Assembly: GCA_963082875.1 (NCBI GenBank)
Contig: OY720099.1
Location: 4,154,001 to 4,218,000 of the forward strand
Origin: Corella eumyota
Lineage: Eukaryota; Chordata; Ascidiacea; Phlebobranchia; Corellidae
Reading direction: 5' to 3'
DNA length: 64,000 nt
Shown here: piece by piece, positions 36,801 to 50,695 of the stretch
How positions within the stretch are numbered: position 1 is the stretch's first letter
Layout of the letters: each line of letters begins with the position of its first letter
Made by a program: the position numbers and the translations under genes
Notes under the pieces: generated by a model
The model's input: the letters and a program-made list of their open reading frames with translations, nothing else
The model's database searches: none
Told to the model about the DNA's origin: nothing

Positions 36801-37790
36801 TTTTATTTTTAAACAAAACTTAATATAGTTAGTAATTTTACTCTTTTTCTATTCTGTAATTAAAATATATATATAATTAAAATAAACAATCAATAAAAAA
36901 TGTTTAATTAATAAGCAATAATATTTATAACATCTAAAACTGCATAAGTTTAACTCAAATTTAGATAAAGGCAACAATGCTACTCTATGTTTAGAATCTA
37001 ACGACGTTTTTCCTACATCAATAATAATGACTAAAAGACATATGTTAATGTCAGTATAAAAAAACGTTTATGAATATTCGTTTTAAATTAGTCCTTTTTT
37101 AAAATTAAAATAGATATTTATGTTATGAGTTGTCTTACAAAAGCAATTTTATTCCTACGTTAAACTAATAGATATTATTGTTTTATACTAACAAGTAAAT
37201 TATTTTTTTTCTAATTCATTTATGACTTTAAAATGTAAATATCATTACCAAGTTACAGCTGATTTGCAAACCACGTGTTTGAACCCACATGCATGACTGG
37301 GCACAGATTGTTTTTTTTTATAAAACTATTTTATCCTCCCAAAAAAATTAGTGATATTTTAAAAATGTATTTATATTATATCATGTAATTTTATAAAACA
37401 TTCAGTTATTCTGTACTTCATATTAAATATTCTATTAACCACCTAACTTCTGTAAAGTCACATAAAAGAATACAAATTGATATCCAAACAGTTTTTACTG
37501 ATACATTCCAGTGCTAAAATAAAAAATATACAATTTTACAAAGCTAGTACATTTGTAGTTTTTTTACAAACAATATTTAATTATATTAAACTTTATATTT
37601 TAAAACATTATCCCGATGTAAAAAAGTAGAAATATAGCAGATGCAACACTTAACATGTCACGTGACTAAAACGATACATTTTGTAAGAAAATGCTAACAA
37701 CAACACTTGCGAATGTAAGTAAATTACGATACGTCATAAAAACGATTTCAGCACTTGATGACGTAACAACTAATGACGTCACAAATTGAT
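36801..37790. other. Intergenic between SLC6 stop and MRPS7 start
   Basis: About 1 kb, AT-rich. I see no exon. It should hold the SLC6 3' UTR and the MRPS7 promoter. One TGACGTCA is at 37774, next to the SLC6 stop. Confidence 0.6.
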
Positions 37791-40700
37791 TTAAATTGGA
37801 TATTCAATAAAACCGTTTCCTGTAACATTGTTGCCTTCAATATTTTTATCTAAAAAGAATAAAAAAAATTTTTAACAAACTGGCAAAAAATTAGTTTATC
37901 AAACGTGTTAAAAATAAATGCTTTGATTTAATCTAAAAATAAAATGCTTAAGATGGACAAAATTCAAACTTAAATTACCTTCTAATAGGTCATCTGCTTC
38001 CACAGGAGCAGCTATTCCATATAACTTCTCGCTTGTTCTGAGACGTTTCTCCAATTTTTCAGGAACAGTAGTCACTTCAGTCCATCGCTGTTGAAATTAA
38101 AATTGGTTTATTAATTAGGTTACTTATAGGCTAAGCTGTAATAGTTTTTTTATTTATTTAATTAAACTGCCAATAAAGTGTTGGCTTAGCATAAGTTTAA
38201 ACCGTTTATTGTGTTTTACTCGAAGGCGTATTTAATGGAATCAACGGGGTTTAAACCCAGGACCTCATATAGTTAAGCCAAAGGTTTTGATCACTTTAAA
38301 AAAGCGATTAAGTCTATACACTTACTTCATGAAGCGAACCAGTCGCGATGTAGAAACGATAAATTGCATAGAAGGGTATCCACAGTATAGCACACAGTGC
38401 CAAACACCAGGACAGAAATTGGGCCCAAAAGGGGTAAGTATAAATACGATTGTACGTGAGAGGTTTGTACTGCACCAAACTGTATATAAATACCCCCTAA
38501 ACAAATTTTAAACATTAACATTTATACTTATATTAGATAACTAAAAAAATAAATGCTTTTTAAAAATGAGTTTAATAAATACAAATACAATCCAACAAAA
38601 ATTAGACAAGTTAAAATTGACGTCATCAAAGTGACGTCATCAAAAAATGGATAAGTGACGTCATCAAAAATGTGACGTAATCGAAATGGACGTGACGCCA
38701 TCATAATTGCCGTGACGTCATCAAAAGTGACATGACGTCATAAAAATTGACGTGACGTCATCAAATTACTTACCGACGTCATAAGAGGCGTGACGACAGC
38801 CCATGCATATTTGAACCAGGGAAAGGGTCTGAAACCGATCATGTGACACACGTGACCCCAGAAACGGTCGATTCCGTAAAACCAGCTGACCGTGACGCAT
38901 TCGCACACGCCGATAAAGAACAGACACCATCCAGCGGCGGCGTAGTTGTCGTACATGTTAAAAACGTAAACGCCCCCCTAAAAGTGAATTAAAATGTAAC
39001 ATATAACGGGTAGTGCGGTATATCGGTTATTACATTTGGTCCAGAGGGTGTATTTAACCTATAGGGACCAGAAGGTTTATAGTTCGAGCCGAACCAAAGC
39101 CATACTCTATTCGCCGCTAATCTAGGCACTTTAGGTGAGCCTAATTTGCATTTTAGTTGCTCCTACAAACCATTAAGTCAAAGTAATAACTACTAGATAA
39201 TAGGTATAAATTAAAGACAACGTATAATTTCAAGGTTAAATATGTGACTGCTAAACGAAATAGTATAAATACCATTTAAAAGTATTTTTCATTTAAAACA
39301 TGATGTCAAGGACTTGACATTTTTATAAATCATGTTAAACCGATGTAAAGACCGAAAGCTATTTCGGCCTAATGGTAATAAATTGTATAAAGTAATGTGA
39401 AAGAAATGTCAGTGTCATGTTTACCAGCATGTTTTTGTTTATCGGTTAACCTCATCCAAGTTAAAACATGTTTGTTATACCCCATGTATTGAAATCGAAA
39501 CTATTCACAAGAGAAAATAAATAATGTAAAACTCGTGTATATCATAATTTGACGTCATAATTTTTTGTTTGTATAAAGTATTACCATATTCTTATATGTT
39601 GGTATACATGTTTATTATCCGTATTTTTTTAACAGTATATATTACTTTGACGTAGGTATGACGTCACAATTCTTATATACCTTAGTAATCATGATAATTC
39701 CGATTAAAAATTGAACAAAGCAAACCAGCGCCACCAATTTTTCGCGCCTCCATTTCTTTCTAAACAATCCTGGTTTTAAGTCGACCAAGGCTGCTATAAG
39801 GCTCTCTTGTCCAATAAACTAAAAACAAATAAACATTTTTTTTAAATAATATTTTTGTATGTTTAGTAAGGTTACCTAAATTCCATAAAAAGTTAATAAA
39901 AAAACGTATATTTTAATTAATTTTTAATGCCGTCTTACTCACTAAGGAAATGGTAATATGATATTTTAGGTAGGATCCATCGTTATTTAAAAAGGAGGTA
40001 ATTATATTACAAAAATGGTTATATAAATTTTAGGTTAGGAAGCTATTTTAATTAAAAAAGAAAACCACTTTTATTTTAAATGTGATTTTCTCTAAATAAT
40101 TTATATATTTTAAGGCTACGTAACTTAACATAAGATTATCGATTTCACCTATAAAGTACCAAAGCCAATTTAAAAAAAATCAATATATGGAAAATTTGAT
40201 AAAAACATATTTAATTTACCTGACTATCCAAGCCCAGCAAAAATATCATAAGAAAAAATAAAATACCCCAAAGATGAGGGAAGGGCATAAGCATAATGGC
40301 TTTTGGGTAAGTTATGAATACCAACCCGGGCCCAGATTCTGCCACATCTTCAATTGTAACATTCTGCCAGAAAAAAGGAGTTAAAAAATCAAACATTATA
40401 TTGTAATATCCAAAAAACCGTTGTTTTGTAAAAAAAAAGCAATGCATGTAAAAACATAGTATATAAAAAATATATACAGCTTTTTAGTCACTTTTTGCCT
40501 AAAAACTTCTTTATGAAGTTTAGACATTAATTTGACTTGTAAATCACTATCCTAATTTGTTTTTTAAACTTTCTTAATCTAAAAAGGTAAGTTTAACACT
40601 ATTTGAGTAACAATATAACAATTACCTGCTCCTTGGCCATAAACCCCAGCACTGTAAACACAGTAAATCCGGCGAAAAAACTTGTACCGCTATTAAGAAA

Positions 40701-43700
40701 GGATAAGATGATTGTGTCTCTGTAAAAATTGATTAAGTTAGTGAAGCTATCATTAAATATTCATATGACTTATACAAAATCGCGGCAAAAATATTGACCT
40801 GTAAATATTTTGGTGGTAAGCATTAAAACTGCCCATTGTTACCATGATTCCATTACACAGAGAATAAGAATAAAAAACTTGGGTTGCAGCATCGGACCAT
40901 ACCTGAAAAAATAAATCACTAAAAAATTTAAAAAAGGAAACTTCTAATAATCAAAGTACCTCTGAAATTGTCTTTTAATAAATAAATTTTTGGGGTACAA
41001 ATACAACAGTAATATCTTAACACTCTTTTAAATTAATTATATAAATTAAAAATCTTAACTAATTATCAACTATTTAAAAATATATAAATAAAAAGATAGT
41101 CCGAAAGTTTCTCCGACTGGGAATAGAACCTGAGGATTCTGTAGTTTAGTGATGTTGGGCTCCAAGTAGAAACGAACACCCTCCGCAGCGCCGTCTAGCG
41201 TCACACCTCGCACGAACAAAATCAGAAGCATAAAGAGCGGGAAGGTTGCGGTGAAGTAGACCACCTTCATTTTCGGGAAATTTTAACTAATTGGTTAGTT
41301 TGAACGACAAAGACGACCAAAAACCTGGGTTACAATTAAACCTACGCAGTTAGGTCGGGCCAGAGTGGATTTTTTTAGCATAGGGGACTTAGTTACGATT
41401 CGGAAAAACATGTTAATTGAATAGGTATCGATATAAAGTATAACCATATAGGTTTACAATAATAAAGTTGACCTTATACAGTCATGTGTGTAAACATATC
41501 CCTAACTGTAAGATAACATGAATAAAACATAAAATATTTATTACCTTGCTGGTCCAAGCAATACCACGCCATATACAGAAGTAAACGATAAGCCAGCATG
41601 CGATAAGACAGGCAAATAGATAAGGCTGAACGCTGCCTAGATTATGCACCCCATCAGATAGGCCCAGCACACCACGTCTACAAAAGATAGCGCGTTAAAT
41701 TATGTAACAAATATTACATACAATCATGATATATGTTTATATGCCATATGGTGTTATATACCGCATATATATATACAAAGATAAAACCAATAGGGGTTTA
41801 GATTCCAAGTCTGCTTAGTTTCAAACCGCAGAAAGCAACCTGGGTTCAACCCACAAATATTTTTTTTAACATTATTAAAGTCTTGTCTCAAGAAACATTA
41901 GAAGCATATTTTATATGTTTATCAGTATGCGAGCAAGTACAAGGGTATTTTAAAGGTTACACTACACTAAACCATTGGTTATACATTTGGTATAGCTACA
42001 TCAAAGCAAATAGTGCGTAAAATGTAAATAAGATCATTTTAGCAATAAATCTAATGTGACAAATCAGCTTATTTGAAAACAAAATTGGTCAGTGTAATTA
42101 AACAATGGCTTGGGTTACATAAGGTTGTCTAGCCAAAACATTTAAATTTTTTTCCCTTATTGGGTACAATTCCATTTAAAGTCGATATGCTGCATAATTA
42201 ATGGAATCTAAGCTTTTAATAAAATTAGTGGGCCCATTTTAGACTTAAAGTTGATACTAATTCAATCTGGGTTAATCTAAACTTCAACAAAACACATTAA
42301 AATGACAAATTATATAACTTATTTCCTAAATAATTAAAGTAAAATTACATGTTAAAAATACAATTCCAAAATAGACGTAATAATTAAATGTCAATAGTCT
42401 GAATCAATGCTTATAAATTTATAAAAAGATCGCATAAGTAAATCGTTATTAATCAAATGACATTCAATTCTATTGTAAATTACATGTACTTTTCCATAAA
42501 TGTGGTAATATAAAGGGTATTTTTTAAAAGAGTTTTTAATATTGATGACCAACTATCTTAAGACAATGATGGTAAAGCAATCTTAATGCTATAGGTTAGA
42601 TTTTAATCTGACGATGATTAAAAGAGTGACACATTTGATCATTATCAATAATTCTGTTTACAGATATTAGTAACTAGTAAAAAATCTAAAATATTAAAAT
42701 AAGAAAACCACTACTTACTCCCAGTATTCAATAACGGACGATATTCTTCTTGGTGACGTCACATTCAATGACGTCATGTTCATGACAACACTCACGTTCG
42801 AGTATCCCAGTGACGTGGTTGTTACGTCATTCATGGTTGAAAAAGTCGTGGTAGAAAACAGGTCGGTTGTCGAGTTGTCGCCGAATAATGATGTAGCGTT
42901 GTCGATGACGTCATGTTTTTGGCCGAATACGTAACAATTGTCTGTATTCCACCAGTTCTGGCAAGAAGACCAAGGTAAAACAGACTGAAAACAAGCGGTC
43001 GTGTATTGCAAGGACCAGGCCAATACAGTCATGTAGTAGGTGTTGAGATTCATTATAATGGTCAACGATGCAAAACCGATTCCTAAAAATAAAAAACTTT
43101 ATTATGTTTATTTAATTTATATTTTTGTTTACGTTTTAAGAACAATTTCTTTAAAAATATTGACATTTAAAAAAAATCATTAGAAAAACAATGGAAAACA
43201 TATTAGAATTATTTCACTTATAAAATATGAATTACTAACTAATAAGTAAGCATTTCGAAAAAGTTAATTGTAGTGTTTGCAATTTTAACTGTTTAAGGTG
43301 GACAGTAGACAATAAATAACTTGTTTTTTTTATTTTTGGTAACAAGGTACTCAAAACATCCGGCGTAGACTTGATTGCTAGGTCACGTTATATTAATAAA
43401 CGTGTTTAAAACCGTCAAGTTCATAAATATAAATCACCTTTTTGTGGTTTAACAAAACGAAAACAGGTTACACAATTAGGCCATAAACATCTTATACCGC
43501 AAATAAAAAACGACACATTTCTATGACGTCACAAACCACAAGGAATTTAACAAATGACTAACCTTTCATTAGCGGGAACATAGCCCACGCTTTGGAAACG
43601 CCTCGACTTGTGAATTGGCCGATTGCGGCTTCAAGGAAAAACAAAGGAACAGCAGCACCGACCAGAAATATAACGTAGGGTATAAGAAAGGCACCTGTAC

Positions 43701-44155
43701 GTTTTTATTAGATTTTAAATTAAAGTTAACTTTTCTAAATACAGAACTACTGGTAAACATCAACAAATGTAAACTTTCCAGTTTTAGGTAAATTGTTGAC
43801 ATTTAAATGAACTACCACCCTTTTAAAGTTGGTTAACCGGTTAGGAAAGTTCTAAAAAATACACCCACGCTTAGCCTTCATGATAAACAAAATATATTTT
43901 TTCTTTATGATAAACAAAATATATTTTTATACGACACAAAAATACTTCAAATTTCACAATGTAATGCCATAACTTTCAAATTAGCTTAATTTTATAAGTT
44001 TTATTCTTACCTCCTCCGTTTTTATAACATAGATACGGAAATCTCCAAACATTTCCTAGGCCTATTGAACCTCCTGCCACACCAAACACAAAATCCACAT
44101 TTTTCTTCCATTTTGCTCGTTCTTTGTCAGCATTTTGAACATTTTTGTCTTCCAT
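37791..44155 (-). CDS. SLC6: Na+/Cl- dependent SLC6 transporter, GABA/taurine/creatine branch
   Basis: Thirteen coding exons: 44155-44011, 43694-43563, 43082-42719, 41677-41545, 41264-41130, 40902-40799, 40719-40626, 40363-40220, 39818-39681, 38977-38774, 38496-38326, 38087-37979, 37849-37791; 643 aa, the normal SLC6 length. TM1 is [20 protein letters not shown]. Extracellular loop 2 has the Cys pair of [12 protein letters not shown] and five N-glycosylation sequons. TM5 begins [11 protein letters not shown]6 is [15 protein letters not shown], and TM8 carries LLGLDSQF, the sodium site. [16 protein letters not shown] and the last TM segments are also present. The AGG of TM1 is closer to taurine transporters than to GAT1 (AGE), but the substrate cannot be fixed by eye. 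The ATG at 44155 is used because an in-frame stop precedes it. The acceptor at 41264 lacks a pyrimidine tract but is confirmed by family alignment. Confidence 0.93.
38165..38300 (-). repeat. SINE fragment in an SLC6 intron
   Basis: Reverse-oriented relic in the intron between 38087 and 38326. It has body sequence (GTGTTGGCTTAGCA, ACTCGAAGGCG) and the tRNA-like head (AAACCCAGGACCTCAT). Confidence 0.55.
38618..38760. repeat. Irregular array of TGACGTCA palindromes (CRE/ATF-type)
   Basis: Six exact TGACGTCA (38618, 38632, 38656, 38713, 38733, 38753) and two near copies (TGACGTAA at 38674, TGACGCCA at 38693) in 143 bp. The unit is roughly GTGACGTCATCAAA with variable spacing of 14 to about 24 bp. 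It lies in the SLC6 intron, starting 13 bp inside the donor of exon 38977-38774. Confidence 0.9.
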
Positions 44156-45929
44156 TCCCGGAAAATGTCGTTTTGAAATATCTGGCTTTTTCACAGATTT
44201 TTAAGAAAGTAGTTAATTAAAGTTTTTTTAACAAAAATAAAAACTAAACCTAACCTTAACAAGATAGACAAATAATTTAAGTTTCTTTGCCTAAGGACTC
44301 AAATAATTAATGTCCTATTGTCCCCGTTTATTCCCTGTTGGTTAAAAATTCGACAGCTGGTTTTTAAATGAAAGTTAAAAATTTATGAAGGAAAGCAGGC
44401 CTTAGCTTTAATAAAACGCATATCCCTATTTTCATGCAATTCGAACCGACGTGTTTAGGAAAAAAGATATCTCCTTTACACACGTATTCTCTCTTATTTT
44501 GAGTAGGTTATTTCTTTAGTTCTCCTAGTTTGACATATTTTTACGACAAATTTTTATTTCTAATTTAGAAGACCTTATTTATAAATTTCTAATATCGTTG
44601 CACAGGTAACGTATGGGGAACTTTGTTATTATTTATTTACAAAGTTTATTAATAGCCTCCATGCTGTCTAAGTTAATTGAATTGGTGTTTTTTATCATTA
44701 ACGCGGTTATTAATTAAATTTAATTTCCGCAAGAACTCAATATACCACGCAGGACATGGTTTCAATATATTAGTTGGTAATCACTTTATCACAAACGATA
44801 ATCTAGGGATTATATCACAAGCTGTCTGTCATACAGAACTTAACTTTCGCTATAAACGTCTAAGAATTATGTTTTCTTCAATTAAAACTTACAAATATCA
44901 GACCATTACACAATAAACATACAGTTCTTATAACATACACTTATTTATTTATAACTATGCATAAATTATCATTTTGCTCTTAACAGATTTACTTCCACTG
45001 CTCTTTTAGGCCTCTAAAATTGAGATGGTTACGACGTCACGAGATCAATATTGAACATAAAAGCGAAAAAAAAACCACAAAGCGGCAGGGAGCGTTAAAC
45101 TTAATACAAAAATAATTTAATTTGTCTGTAATTGCCTATTCATACCACACAAAGCACTTTAATGTATATGTATTGAATACATTCAGCACTATACTTATTT
45201 TATTAAAAGGTTTATATTTTTTGTTTTAGTAGTATTTCCAAATAAAAAAAAATTAACAAACATCTAAGATCGGAGAGCTATTTATTAATTAAACGTTAGC
45301 TATGTTATTTTTATAAATATAAAGCCTTAACTACTGTTTTAGTTAAGTAAAGTCTATAAAACACTATATAACGATACGTGTATTAAATAAAAATCTGACA
45401 CCTTTGCCTTGGTATTTTATTTACTAGATTTTACTTTCAATTCAAAATTTTTAAAACTAAACCAATATATATGCCAACATTAGTTTGCTAACTATTAAAC
45501 AAGTTGTGAAATTCACGTAAATTAGTACGTTTTTGTGGGTAGAATTTGTCTCAAAAAATCGTGCCTGCGTTTCTCTTTATTTTACCTCCATTCGTAAGTT
45601 AAAAAACATTTAAATAAAGACTCCAATATTTTTCATACAAAAAATTCTTAATTCATCTCCGATTTTATTGTTATACGTACAGACGTACAAAAAAGAAACT
45701 GGACTCTTTTTATCTTTAGGCCAGGCCATGAAAACAACTAAAATAAATCACGAGCACGTTTTATAAAAATAGAAACTCAATATTTCAAATATCAGTTTAC
45801 TACAATAAAGATAGATAAACACTTTGAGCGTCATGTTTTGTTTATGCTATGCCTTCTGTATTGTTGGGCTTAATTATCATCATCACATCAAAACAATTTC
45901 GAAAAATTTACAAAAATTTCCACTGGACA

Positions 45930-46032
45930 TTGGCTGACTGACCTAGATATATATATACACATAACTGACTGACCTATATATATATATACACATAACGCTT
46001 ACACATAACACACAAAAACATTGGCTGACTGA

Positions 46033-46070
<38 letters not shown>

Positions 46071-46240
46071 ACTTTGGACAATATCTTCTCTACCTTATAA
46101 AAAATCCTAACTGATCTTATAATGCCTATTGTTACTAAAATTCCTGTGCGCTTACTATACACTTCATGATAAAATCACGTTAACCTAACAATTTTAGAAA
46201 TCCCCAGGCGCTTACACATAACACACAAAAACATTTACTA
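45930..46240. repeat. Minisatellite with TA microsatellite
   Basis: The unit GGCTGACTGACC followed by (TA)n and ACACATAAC occurs three times (45931-46070), the last expanding into a (TA)n tract at 46036-46068. The block CGCTTACACATAACACAC plus AAAAACATT appears at about 45997 and again at about 46209. Confidence 0.8.
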
Positions 46241-47057
46241 ACGAAGCTACTGCTAAACAAATTTCTATCCTTCCAGTAACAAGTTGAGCGTTAACTGTGG
46301 TTAGGAATTTAATTCATGCGATTTTAACAAACTCATGGCCTGCTTTCACCCCAAAGGTATACCCTTTTCAACTTCTCGCTAAGGGCGAGAGATTTCGCAA
46401 TTCGAGTGACAGCATTTGCTCGAAGCAGTTGTTGCAAAGCTTAATTTACATACACTAACTTATACTTAAAAATTAAACGATAAATAAATTCAAATTTGAG
46501 TTATCGATTTTACGGTTTTTAAAATTTCAAGTGACATATGATGACGTCATCAATCTTGAGATCTTGCGTAATATCGCAGAAGCTTAAATCGAAAATACCC
46601 GGCATTTAAAAATCCTAACCTCTTATTTTCTATATATTGCGACACACAAATTAGTGTAAATGTTAGTTATTATTTAAGCATTTGATTTTAATTATACTAC
46701 TGTAAAATTTCAAAAAATAAAGGTCAGAATATCAAAGTTACTATTCACGTAGTTTTTTAAACATGTTTAAACCTTGCGTATAAATGTATTACAGAAAATA
46801 TACAAGTTTTTAAATTGTTTTAGCCCCTATTTTGGTTGTAACGGTATTTTAGTAGCAAGACCACCTATTTTGTTTACTACAACTTTTCAAAAATTAAAGA
46901 TTGGTAAATGCAATTAGCGGCTGTATTTGCATTGCAATTCAGATTTTGCATTTGATAAAATTTTGCATAATTAACATTATGTATTATTAGTATACATTGG
47001 AAACCCAAAAATTTTACTTGTTTGGATATTTATTTATTTATTTATTTTTTGTATATA

Positions 47058-47325
47058 TCTTTATCCTCGATGTGGGAAAGTCGAATGCGCGACTTAAACA
47101 TAGAGTAACTTTATTTACTCCGACCCAGTCTCGAGTTGCCTTGGGATATTATAGATTATAATTGACCGATAATTATGCTGCTGATTAAGTGCTGGCTCAG
47201 CAAGAGTTCATACCGTTTATAGCGCCTTACTCAAGGGCGCTACAGCATGAGATCAGTTAGGATTGAACCCACGACCTCATTCATAAATAATAACGCAATC
47301 TATGTGGTAGTCACTTTGCTTAGTC
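47058..47325 (-). repeat. tRNA-headed SINE, full copy
   Basis: Reverse-oriented copy: TTATCCTCGATGTGGGAAAG at the left, CTGCTGATTAAGTGCTGGCT in the body, and the tRNA-like head (TTGAACCCACGACCTCAT) at the right end. It is intergenic. Confidence 0.8.
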
Positions 47326-47782
47326 AATTGCCTTTAAATATTTTTATCCAGCTTTTTTGAAAAAGCTTATGAACTTGCGTTGTAGCAAGCATCAAAGACA
47401 GAAAAGGTGACGCGTGTTGAAATGTTATACACGAAAATCTAACCAAACTGCAAGACCACATACTAATTATGATTTAATTTATTTATTTGCACTTTTAGGT
47501 AAACAGTTTATATAAAACCTGCTTTAGAAGATTATTATGTAAAAGTGAAAAATAAATAAAAAATAATACATAACAGTAAAACAAACAATGTCAAAAATAA
47601 AACCAAATTATTAAGTGATTTTGATTCATCATTTATACCCTGCACATACATAGAAAAAATAATTCTAATTTGCATAACGATAAATAAATTAAATTATCTG
47701 TGATTTTAAATTGCAATTGTTTATTTTTAAAACACATATATTCATAACAATATTAATAAATATTAACATTAAAAAAATGATT

Positions 47783-50054
47783 TCATAAATTACTTTTAGT
47801 TGGCAAATCATAAACATATTTAATTGTTGTTTCACTTAATTTTTCTTCAACTAATTTGTCAACTTTTTTGGATTGTTTTTTAGTGAAATGATTTTTCCAA
47901 TCCCCAACTACACCTAAAATAAAAAAAAAATTTGCTGGCATATACTTTAAAATGGTTAGAAAAACGTTTCTAAATGCACATAAAAAATATTTAAAACAAA
48001 TTTTGTACTTAAAACTTTTTAAATTTTTCTGCTGTTTTCTTTGTAGACTTTTTTTTTGTTGGTAATTGTATACCAATAACAGGACAGAAGCTTGGCATTT
48101 TATTGCACTACAACAGTAGGTCAAAAAGACAATGCAAAAGTTTTCCAAAAAGATAAACTTTAAAAAACCTTTTCGTTTAACTCCTAATTTCTTGGTATAA
48201 ATATCACGTTTAAACTCAAGTTCTTGTTCTTTCTTTTTCTCAACATTGAATTGAAGTTTTCGTGCAATTTCAATTAACTCAGAGTCACTTTTCTGAACTC
48301 CAATAAAGTTTGATAATCTTCTTAACTGTAAAGGCATATCCTAAAAAAAGGATTAATTCTCATCAAAATAAATAAGTTTTTATTTTACTACTCTGTTAAT
48401 TTAAGAAATATTTTTAATACTAACAAACTCCCCTTTTTAAAAAAAGGAACAAAAGGGGCTTAGAAAAATTAAAACAATATATATTTAGAAACAAATTTTC
48501 ATAATACCCTATGCATTTCTTCATAGCACAAAAAAAGAACATTTTTGTTGTTAATATGATTATACCATCCTCTAACATGATCTAAAATACACTCTCCAGG
48601 TCTTGTAAACATATTCTCAATATCTAAAACAAATTTTTATAAGCAAAAATATAGCCAAAAATCATTTTTTTAAATACAATAATTTACAGTTTTTTGATTT
48701 GTTTTTATTGGATAGGTAAAGTTATTTAATTAAACTAATAACTAAAAAAGGTTATTTAAATAATAAATTCAATTGTACAAAATTTATAAAGACAAAACTT
48801 TTTTAAAATTGGTTTTAAACTAAAGGTTAAACAAACTTGTAAAGTAAAGTTCAACAAACTCGTTCCAACTTCCGCATCGCTGATCAGGTCGAAAGGATTG
48901 ATTTCGAAAATGAAACGCAGAAACCGCTGCATCTTTGGGATTGCGGTAAACATAAACAAACTAAAATTAAAATCAATGCATCAACTTCTTCTAGTTTTTA
49001 AGGGTATATAAAACAATTGAATTAAACACTCTACTTAACTCTCCAAATATTGTAAGTAGCAAAGAATATTATAAAATATGCACTTCTATAATACATATTT
49101 ATTTAAAATTTATTTTACTGTAGGGTACTCGGTTTGATTCCCAATGAGGGAGGCTTTGCAGTAGGATAAAACTATTTCGAAATTGTTACAAAGGACATAC
49201 GACTCTAACAAAAGATTCTAATAATAAATTGAAAACTTACTTTTGCACCAAGATCTGTGAAATTTTTGACAGGAACGTTAAACTCTGGCTGATGACCTAA
49301 AATTAGACGTTTCATGTCCATTCTATCCAACCAGTATAACCTTTCCTCTAAAAACTATACAATGTTGGTTCTCCAAAAATTGAATCAAATTTCAAATCCA
49401 AAAAACACATTAGAGTAGTTTTAAAACAATTTATTGATAGAAAAATAAAAGTCAACCTGGAGGTGCCCCATATATAAATGTGTGCATATGACAATGATTT
49501 TTAATAAAGTCCAATTCTTCCGTATTGAACATCAAATACTCCAGTGCATGTATTGCCCAATGACTTCCTATATAAATAATATTATAAAGCAAACATTTAA
49601 ACAAATTAGTAGTAAGAATCTACTTGTGCAATAATTATTTTAAAAAGCAAAAAAATAAGCCTACCTGATTTCATGTAGGAAAACAAAAACACATCATCTT
49701 TTCTTGGCTGCCAGTTTTCGTTAGTATATTTAACAATCTCGGGTCGGAATGTGGGAGCCATGGTAACTCCATTGTAATTATCCATTACTGAAAGTTTAAA
49801 TTGAATGAAAAGTTAATAAATTAATTCATAAATCAGAACAAATTTTCTAAGTTACACATTTTTAGTGTATAGTTAATAATATTTTAAATACATACTATCA
49901 TATCTATATTTTTAAACTAGTATTGCAATAAAAAAATTTTACCTGGAGGAACTTTTCCCAAAATCTCATTAATTCGTCTTTCCTTAACCCTGGCCATAAA
50001 AGATAAAAACTTTGGATCTTTTATTAATTCTGAGATGGACTTCCTTAATGCCAT
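47783..50054 (-). CDS. SULT: Cytosolic sulfotransferase (SULT family)
   Basis: Eight exons: 50054-49943, 49787-49665, 49567-49457, 49347-49241, 48960-48837, 48623-48508, 48340-48169, 47913-47783 (stop TGA); 331 aa. The 5'-phosphosulfate loop is LFSYMKSGSHW (usual YPKSGTTW), the 3'-phosphate motif is VYVYRNPKDAAVS, and the C-terminal signature KRKGVVGDWKNHFT is split over the last intron, which confirms the joins. The enzyme would transfer sulfate from PAPS to small acceptors; the acceptor is unknown. The usual KTHLP around the catalytic histidine appears as LGHQP, so the histidine is present but the lysine is not. The open frame 47783-48337 is read-through of the last intron. The gene is divergent from PGAP2. 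Confidence 0.92.
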
Positions 50055-50695
50055 TGTTTTAAGTGACACCACATAAAACTAATTCATTGAAGTAAAATTT
50101 ATGCTATCAAGCATCATAATGTGCCCAAAAAATCAAATGTTTAAAAGTTGCATAGCTAAAAACATAATAAAAAACATGAACATAAAGCCCTTGACAACAA
50201 ATGAAAAGTACAAAATATTTGTTGTTTTTCCCGTACCAAGAGACAATGTTTGCACAAGATAATATGATAGTTAAGGAGCACTTGGCTCGGTAGTTAAACA
50301 TAATATTAAATTTAATGTTAAAAAACCAGCTAGTATTAAACAATTAAACAAAGTAAAATATCGTTTAGGAAGCTTAAAATATCATTTAATGAGGAAACTA
50401 TGATCATGTTACAAATTATTTAGACACAAACAAATTATCTTTTTACCTAATTATGTCTATAATATTGCTGTGGAGAACAAAAATTTGTAAAACTTAGTTG
50501 TAGAATTTAGTAACTTGATTCAACATTAGAATCGTAAAGAGTATTACAAAGTCTATAAATTAATTCAGACCATAATGTAAAAAAAATTAGATTTTTTTTG
50601 CAAATCTTTATAACGTCTATTAACATATATTAAGCATTTAGATAAAACTTTTGTTGTTTTTTAAATTTCACAAGAAATTTACCCAAATTAAGACA
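50055..50695. promoter_or_regulatory. Shared upstream region of sulfotransferase and PGAP2
   Basis: About 640 bp between two divergent start codons. It must contain both 5' ends. It is AT-rich with no motif I can name. The minus-strand open frame at 50107-50343 is probably chance. Confidence 0.5.

Larger units (their letters stand above)
44156..47782. other. Gene-free region between SLC6 and the sulfotransferase
   Basis: About 3.6 kb, AT-rich, holding the SLC6 5' region. It contains a minisatellite/TA tract (45930-46075), a repeated 27-bp block and a SINE (47058-47325), plus one TGACGTCA (46542). The open frame at 44677-44916 shows no family likeness or splice structure. Confidence 0.6.

Noticed and set aside
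41795-41870. Another SINE copy in an SLC6 intron
   Set aside because: Only a B-box-like CTGGGTTCAACCC is recognisable; too little to call.
47914-48168. Coding sequence inside the 184-codon open frame 47783-48337
   Set aside because: This part is intron read-through; the SULT signature KRKGVVGDWKNHFT is restored only by splicing 48169 to 47913.
50055-50695. A single promoter motif driving both PGAP2 and the sulfotransferase
   Set aside because: The head-to-head layout is real but I see no shared motif that would support coordinated control.
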